From Guadua angustifolia (lineage: Eukaryota > Streptophyta > Magnoliopsida > Poales > Poaceae): a stretch of DNA of 64,000 nt. How positions within the stretch are numbered: position 1 is the stretch's first letter; the number at the start of each line of letters is the position of its first letter. Shown here piece by piece: positions 57,640 to 64,000 of this stretch. The notes beneath the pieces are model-generated. The model was not told the DNA's origin. It ran no database searches and worked only from the letters and a program-made list of their open reading frames with translations. Position numbers and translations under genes: made by a program. The stretch spans positions 14,953,791 to 15,017,790 of the forward strand of contig CM070520.1 of the NCBI GenBank assembly GCA_036346375.1, written 5' to 3'.

Positions 57640-58060
57640 GAAGGTGAGGATTTGGGATTGTCTGGTATCCCGGCCAAGCGACATCCTCCAGGATGTTGTC
57701 GCCTTGGACTTCAAGGCCACCAACAACATCGCCGAGTACGAAGGCTTGCTAGCAGGGCTGTGCGTCGCCTCAACATTAGGCGTCCGATGCCTCCAAGTCA
57801 AAGGCGACTCCCTGTTGGTCATCAATCAAGCGCGCAAGGAATTTCAGTGCTCCGATCCTACCATGGCCTCCTATCTGGCGGAGGTTAGGAAGATGAAGCG
57901 CCACTTCGAAGGACTGGGATATATCCATATCCCTCAACGCGACAATCACCTGGCAGACGAGCTTTCGCAGCTCGCATCCTCAAGAACCTCTGTTTCGGTC
58001 GGGGTCTTTGAAGAAAGACTATCACGACCGTCCATCGCTGCCTCTAGTTGAGGCGGGAGC
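57640..58060 (+). pseudogene. RNase H (aRNH type) of gypsy element 3
   Basis: An open stretch reads DFKATNNIAEYEGLLAGLCV, LQVKGDSLLVINQ, YLAEVRKMKRHFEGL and RDNHLADELSQLASS. This is the additional plant-type RNase H domain that marks the Tat lineage, with its acidic residues in AEYE, GDS and ADELS. Best preserved domain of the element. Confidence 0.85.
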
Positions 58061-58599
58061 GATGGTGCGGCCCGTCGTGACCTCGGTTCTGGTGAGGCGG
58101 CGGTGCGCTGTCGTGGCCTCTGATTCGAGGAGGTAGGCGGTGCCCGCCTGACCCGGATCCGGAGGAAAGCGGTGGTGCCAGCGATCGGCACGGGGAAAAA
58201 GCAGCCCAGCGAGTGCAGGCGATCATCGTGTGATCGCCACACTTAGTAGGAAGAACGGTGGATGGATCAATCCTAGCCTTCTGCGAGGTGAGTGATCTGA
58301 GCGATGATGCCTCGGTGAGAAAATATGCGTAAGGCCAAGTGCTACACTCGGTGGGTGGGGACCTATCTGCCCGGGAGGCGAAGCGGAATTCTCTTGAAGT
58401 GCATCACTTTCGGGAAGAGGGCGCCACGCTCTGATATCCATGGAAGCATGTCGGGAGCCATATGTCCGTCAGACGATTGTCGACAAAGCGTTCGCGAGAG
58501 TTTTATTGGCCCTCGCCCTCTAGGATGCTTGCGAGTTTGGTGAGAAATCTGAAGCATGCCAATTCTTCGCCGAGCAAATCCTGCAAACGGCTCAAGCTC

Positions 58600-59462
58600 G
58601 CAAACCATCCGCTCTCTTGGCGTTCGCGGTTTGAAATTTGGATATCTGGACCCGTTCCGCGAACCCGAGGCTTCACCCACTTGTTAATGCGCCATCGACA
58701 AGTTCACTAAGTGGGTGAAGCGAAGCGTCACGATGTCATCACGGCTTCTGCTACTATCAAGTTCATCCATGGAATCTTCACCCGCTTTGGAGTCGCCAAT
58801 CGCATCATCACCAACAATGGCTCCCAATTCACTAGCGCGGCCTTCCTGGAGTTCTGCGACGACATGGGCACCAAGGTCTGCTTCGCTTCGATTGCTCATC
58901 CTAGGAGCAATGGCCAGCGAGCGTGTAGCATGCAGTGTGAGGGCCTCAAGACAAGAGTATTCGATCGGTTCCATAAGCGAGGGGCGCGGTGGACAGGAGA
59001 GCTCCTGGCTGTGTTGTGGTCACTCCAAACCACACCTAATCGAGTGACTGGCGAAACACCCTTCTTCTGGTCTCTCTTGTAGGTGTCCTCCCCTCGGTGG
59101 CTTGGTTCCCCGCGCGTCTCGGCGTTCAGCGAGGAAGGCCGGGAAGATCTTTGTCGAGAAGAAGTCAACCTTCTAGAGGAAGTCTTGTGAGCAAGCGGCC
59201 TTGCGCGCGCGCTCGGTACCAATGAAGTCTCGGCGATACCACGCCACCGGGTCTCTGAGAGGACAGCGCGATGGGTGACCTGGTCTTGCACAAAATTCAG
59301 ACGCATACCGGGCTCCATAAACTGTCTCCCCGATGGGAGGGCCCCTTCAAGGTGGTCTCAGTATCTCGACCTGGGGCGGTTCGGTTGGCCACTGATGACG
59401 GCCAAGAGCTGGCGAATTCCTTCAACGTCGAGGTGTTGTGAAAGTTTTATCCATAAGAGCTG
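58600..59462 (+). pseudogene. Integrase of gypsy element 3
   Basis: 58711-59082 contains IHGIFTRFGVANRIITNNGS with Asn in place of the second catalytic Asp, then FCDDMGTKVCFASIAHPRSN. The end of the core is FDRFHKRGARW and LWSLQTTPNRVTGETPF. 59272-59462 holds the C-terminal GDLVLHKIQTHTG and WEGPFKVV module. The VERAN segment expected after NGQ is altered by a frameshift. Confidence 0.8.
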
Positions 59463-61110
59463 TAAGTACCCGATAGTTTGCTCCGATCAGCTGTCGAGCG
59501 GGCTCTCCCCCGGTTGATCGGTGGCTATTGGTGGTCGGTGAAGTTGTTTGCCTCTGAGGCTTTCACTTTATCGTTTTTATGTCTTTGTTGCCCTAATGGG
59601 TCGCCTTTCGTGTGGACATCATTGGTTCCGAAGGTCTTAGCTGTCTCTTGTTGACATGCGATAACACCGGCCTTTCGCGTCGATCGGGAACGGCGACGGT
59701 CGAGTGCAACACTGATGACTCAAGCGGCTCGCGCACCTGGTTCGACTCATGGCACTGCTTGGTCTTCACCGAAACGCACCGCTAACTGATACCACCCTAG
59801 GGACTGCTACCCTACACGCGCGCTTGTAGTGGGCGTTGGCAATTCATCACAAGGACTTAAGCCCAAAGGAAGGAACCATGGAAATCCCACGCGGGGACTT
59901 ATGTTCTGTAGAACTATCTCCCATATGCCCTGCGTAACCTCTACTTGTGTTTTAAGTGGCTAAATATGGCCGCAGGCAAAACGCTGAAGCATTGGCTTAC
60001 TTCAAAAGATCCAGCATAGCTTTGCTGGCCGAGGTGGTCGCCCGCCTTCATGAGTCACCCGACCTTTTGAAATTTGGTCGGCATTGTCGAGGTTAGTCAC
60101 CCCGCAGCTCATGGCCAAGATAAGTTGCTCGCTTTAGCAGTCTTGACTTATCTGTTGCATCTGCACCCTGTTGGGTTAAGTCATGCATGGATGTCACTGG
60201 CCGTGATAACCTGATGGCTCCTCATTGATAAAAGGAAATGCCTAGCGTCTGTGTCACAAGGACGGGTGGCCAGAAAGTCACGAGTGTGTACAGTGACTCA
60301 AGCAGCTCGCTTACCGGTTCGACTCATGCTTGCATTGGCTTTGTCTCCATGAAACCTTTGCAAGCCCGATACCACTCCTGGAAGCTCGCTCCTTTGTTGC
60401 GCAACGTTGCGGTCAGGATCCAAGAGATCCTAGGGGTATAAGTTCCAAAAGGGCAGGAGTCAGTGACACCCTTGCGCAAAGACTTAAGGCTTTGCTTGTC
60501 TACATCCTGCATATTTGGCGTAATCTTCGTTCGTGTTATTGCCATCACTCGAAAAATACCTAAATATCGACCTAACCTGAATGCTTAGGTTCGTGTCGTG
60601 ACAAGGCTGGGGGCTAATCGCCCGAAAATTGAGTTGAGCAAGCACACCCAAAACGCGAACAGACGAACATGCCCGGGTGAAATCGAAAATGCCAACTTCA
60701 TTACAATTGCTAATATTGTTACGGCATACAAAAAGCAGGAAGAAGAAAGCAAAAGCGGCCGAGCCATCGATCGTAGATTGGCGACACAGGATGCCCGTCA
60801 TCCTTGACCTCTCGCTCTGCTACTTCCGCCAAGATCAGGGGCCTCACGCCCATCATCTTGACAACAGCGCTCGTGGCCTCTTGCAGCTGCGCTTTGCACA
60901 CTGGGCCTCATCTCCTCAATGCCGTCTGCGGCAGTCATTGGAGTTGAAAAGCGGCATCACGGTGGCGTATGCGCTAGCATGAAGGTCGTGGTAGCCATAA
61001 CAACTTCTGCCCTTCTGAGCAGGCGGGCGTCCATGGCGGCGGAAGGCGGAAAGTCGTCGCGCAACCGGGTGATGCAGTGGGCGTACTACATCACCGTGGG
61101 CTCGAGTGGC
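59463..61110. other. Element 3 interior between integrase and the antisense frame
   Basis: No domain recognised. Two related segments, 59700-59790 and 60280-60370 (both with CAAGCGGCTCGC/CAAGCAGCTCGC and CGGTTCGACTCATG), suggest an internal duplication. Confidence 0.4.
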
Positions 61111-62905
61111 TCACGAAGATCTACCCCCAGCAGCTCCAAGACCCTCGCCATGCGCCGGTATGATGGCCGGAGCATGGTCGTGATGTTGTCTGCGCCGCGT
61201 GCTCTCCTCCGTCTCCCTCATGCGTGCCTCGACCTCCTGCACCCGGGCGAGTAAGGTCGCCCCGGTGGCCCTTTCTTGGGCTAGCTGCGCCTCCTTCCTC
61301 TCCAGCTCACCACGCAGCGCTGCCACTTGCTGTGTCACATGGGCTTCACTCTGGGTGGTTGCCATGAGAGGTGCTCGCGATTCTTGAGTGCCCGCCAACC
61401 GGTGTGCGGTGCGTGCGGTGATGGCCTGGCGATAAACCTGGTGCGGCGGGAAAGTAGAAGTCTGGCCCGGTGGCGTCGGTCCAGGCTACCTCGGAGCCCA
61501 GTGCCCTTAGGCGAAGTGCCGCCGCGTCTGTTGGCGCTGCGGACGTCTATGCGATTGGGGAACCTTGGCGATCCGCCCTTGGGGGCAACCTGAAGCTGAA
61601 GGAAGTGGCCGCCACTGCAAGCCCGCTCGGGCGGGCACCAGCAGCAATTGGACTCAGCGCCGCAGGAGTTGGAGTCGGTGTCGGTCAGACCAGCTCGGGA
61701 GGCGGCGTCGTCGCCGCCTCGGATGAAGATGTCGCCGCTTGGTAGGCGCAGCATGGAGTTCGGAGGCGGCAGGCGGAAGTTGAGCCGGTCTGAGACCCTC
61801 TTGGTCCGCGCTGGCGCGTCTGGAGCGATCGGCCATTTACTGCGCTCCGTCGTCGGCCGGTGATCCACGATCACCAAGGGCAGCGGTGACACCTGCAATG
61901 GGGGACGGTGGAGTCCATCGCGGGAAGAATGGATGATCCGGGCGCTCGTGAACTCGGATCATGAAGCGGCCGGGCCTCGATCCGAAATCTGGCCGCTCGG
62001 CCTTGGCGGGAAGCGTAGCGGATAGCCACTGGAGAGGCAGGACCATCAGAGTTTCCCTACTTTGGCGCCAAAGAAAGCGGGAATATTATTTGCGGTGACG
62101 CGAAGAAGAATATCGTTCAAAGAAGAGCAACGGGACTTCTTGCCGATGCGTCGCGCGTCATGTAAATCGTCCCACATGTATTGCCATCGCGAGGCATGCC
62201 GCGGCAGCGGAGGGCTGATCCTCTGAGCCACGAAGTCCGGACTACTAAGCGCCCCAATCGAGGCCAGCACCACGCAGGCCCGATTGATCGCGGGCGCCAT
62301 TGCCGGGGCTCCGCCGTCTCCTCAGCGGGTGAGCTCCGGCTTCGCGAAGCGAACGCGCTCACGGGCACACCCAGGAGAGTCGACCCAGCGTCATGCGGCG
62401 GCGTGAAACGATCGCTCGCCCGTCTTCTAGTTGGATCTCGGTTTGGAAGGGATGTAGCGTCAGTCGACCCGTCTCGGAGGCGGAAGTGGCAACTCTCCAC
62501 GATTCCAATATCCGGGGAGCTGCGGCAGGTGAAGAAATAATGAAAGAGGGGAAGATTAGGTGTTATCCCCACGAACATCTCACAGAGGTAGGCGAAGGTG
62601 GAGAGAAGGACGATGGAGTTGGGGGAGAGATGAAGGTGATGAATCTCATAGAAATGGAGGATGGTGAGGAAGAATTAGGAGAATGGCGACACCAGGCCCG
62701 CCATGAGCCCCCAGGCGAAGACTATGATCTCCCCTGGCTCGCAGCGCGGCACGAGGGTCCCCTGGCGAAGGTGGAGGGAGCCCTCGGGTGCCATCTTGGT
62801 GGCAAAATCCACCCTGCTCTGGCCAGTAGTGGAAGAGAGAAGAGGCTGCGACATTGGAGCAAAAGCAAAGTTCTTTGAGCAAAGGAAGACGAAAGGGCAA
62901 AGCAT
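61111..62905 (-). pseudogene. Antisense extra ORF of element 3 (putative gypsy-type transposon domain)
   Basis: Minus-strand pieces in order: IIVFAWGLMAGLVSPFS (62730-62675), LHFYEIHHLHLSPNSIVLL across a frame change (about 62660-62600), MFVGITPNLPLFHYFFTCRS (62578-62519), a Pro/Arg-rich middle (61898-61335) and a coiled coil (VAALRGELERKEAQLAQERA, 61398-61111). The first pieces match the same domain as in element 2 (FYG..L..L.PNSI and G..P...LF). It faces gag-pol. Function unknown; several frame breaks. Confidence 0.65.
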
Positions 62906-63140
62906 GAGGAGATCAGGAAGCGTGAACTACTGAGTGGGTGCGCGTACACATATATATAGACCCCCCACGAAGACGGTTCGCGAACAGGCAAAAAGGTGCG
63001 ACGCTTCGGGTCCCAAAGAAAATCGGCGGAAGTAGGGAGGACCAGGCGGTGGCGTGCTCGAAGTGGTGGGCCCATCGAGCGCATACCGGCATTAGCGAGG
63101 ACTAAAAAGGCGGCGCGCGATACAGCACGGCCGAGGCTCT

Positions 63141-64000
63141 TGTCGGTGTACTTTGCCGGGGTACCCTCTTCGCCGTGAAGTTCGCGAGCCCATGAGGCGT
63201 CTGGCCCAACATAGCGACTGGCGGCGGCGGCCGTGTGGCGACTGGTGGCGATTGGCGATCACGCCCCTTGCCGGCGAAACTCGGGTGGCCTGGCGGCAGG
63301 TGGCGATTCGCCTACGCTGGCGGCGGCGACAGCGTGGTGCCTGGCGGGCGGTGGCGATCACGCCACTGCCCGGCGAGGTCGCGTGGCCCCTAGCGGCGGT
63401 GGCGGTTCGCATACCTTTTCGCCCGGGTGAAAGGCAGCGTGGTGCCCTACTGAGCGGTGGCGATGCGCATACCTTGCGGCGTTAGCTCAGCGATGGTCAA
63501 ACAGCGGGCGAGTGTTGGGCCCCCCTTGTCAGGTCACGAAGGCGACCAAAGGAATAAGGAGAAGGCTTCGCCTCGAAGTCTCTTTCCCCTAACATGCTAA
63601 GTCAGTGCCATTAATTGTGGAGGATTCTCCTATTGACACGACGACAGCCCATCCCTCTGACGCCTTTCACCAAACCCGTCGCAGGAGTGTCATATCCCGG
63701 GCGAACCGGGTGAAGCCACGCAGCGGCATTAAATGGGTCCTGAAGGACGAGGCTACAGCGACGGGTGTAATAAATGAGTCATGATCAGTGAGATAAGGCT
63801 CGAATGATGGGTGTAATTAATGAGTTGTAGATCAGTATCGCGTCATCCTCTCACCTGCCCGAGTCGGCCCGTCTATATAAAAGACGCCTTGGTGCAGGGA
63901 TCGGGGGAGGGATGGGACGGGATCGGTAGAGGCATAGAGCAATCGAGGTGTAGGAAGGAAAACACTGAGAGAAAGAAGCACAAGACGAGGAGAACTCTTG
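63141..64000 (+). repeat. Right LTR of gypsy element 3 (runs off window)
   Basis: Begins TGTCGGTGTACTTTGCCGGG. From about 63250 it matches the left LTR. A TATATAAAAG box is at 63874. A GC-rich part (63210-63470) consists of loosely repeated GGTGGCGATC(A)CGCC words, also present in the left LTR. Confidence 0.8.

Larger units (their letters stand above)
53025..64000 (+). mobile_element. Tat-type Ty3/gypsy element 3 (right end outside window)
   Basis: Left LTR (truncated at its 5' end) about 53025-53900, gag-pol on the plus strand, an antisense extra frame, and a right LTR starting TGTCGGTGTAC at 63141 that runs off the window. It lacks roughly the first 100 bp of the left LTR at the junction with the Sirevirus-like tail. 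Gag to integrase are in the standard gypsy order and all are interrupted. Confidence 0.82.

Noticed and set aside
62393..62878. 161-codon plus-strand frame
   Set aside because: Antisense of the gypsy-type transposon domain encoded on the minus strand in element 3.

Overview
The window reads as nuclear DNA of a grass (Poaceae). It has no bacterial-style gene layout. It is packed with plant transposable elements typical of large grass genomes: Ty3/gypsy elements of the Tat type with antisense extra ORFs, a Sirevirus-like copia LTR, very long solo LTRs, a Helitron with TCTCTACTAC and CTAG termini, hAT and Tourist-type MITEs and a CACTA end. The host gene pieces are plant families: an LRR-II receptor kinase, a P-class PPR protein, CDC48 and a ubiquitin E2. 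No complete intact host gene is visible. The longest plausible host-derived open frame is a 233-codon acidic protein inside the Helitron.

Layout. 1-5058: the last exon of an LRR-II receptor kinase cut at its left edge by a long LTR (ending at 922), followed by a second LTR of the same family (1868-5053) that is a clean solo LTR with a GAAAA target duplication. 5170-5807: a hAT-type non-autonomous element with an 8-bp duplication. 6405-6960: a decayed LINE-like 3' end. 8041-9866 (minus): a PPR pseudogene resembling At4g19890. 10044-10588: a TTA-flanked MITE with a second, TAA-flanked MITE nested in it. 11617-14977: another long LTR-like unit with iterated inverted repeats. 15084-21848 (minus): a Helitron carrying pieces of CDC48, a ubiquitin-conjugating enzyme, an unidentified multi-exon gene and a TSSC4-like protein. 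21849-25175: mostly unassigned repeat-derived DNA, with a tRNA-like sequence and a CACTA terminus.

25176-37339: a second decayed PPR copy split by an 11.5-kb Tat-like gypsy element on the minus strand (25283-36828). 38273-41382: a Sirevirus-like LTR that holds an array of 13 foldback motifs with a nearly constant TGTGT centre and changing, mutually complementary arms; I regard this as the most interesting signal. 41383-52957: a second Tat-like element (plus strand) arranged LTR-internal-LTR-partial internal, inserted in the Sirevirus-like LTR. 53025-64000: a third Tat-like element (plus strand) with a 5'-truncated left LTR and a right LTR that runs off the window.

All three gypsy elements carry, downstream of integrase, an extra reading frame on the strand opposite to gag-pol. 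Every element coding region is interrupted by stops and frameshifts. Whether all of these are biological decay, or some are consensus errors in the assembly, cannot be decided from this sequence alone.
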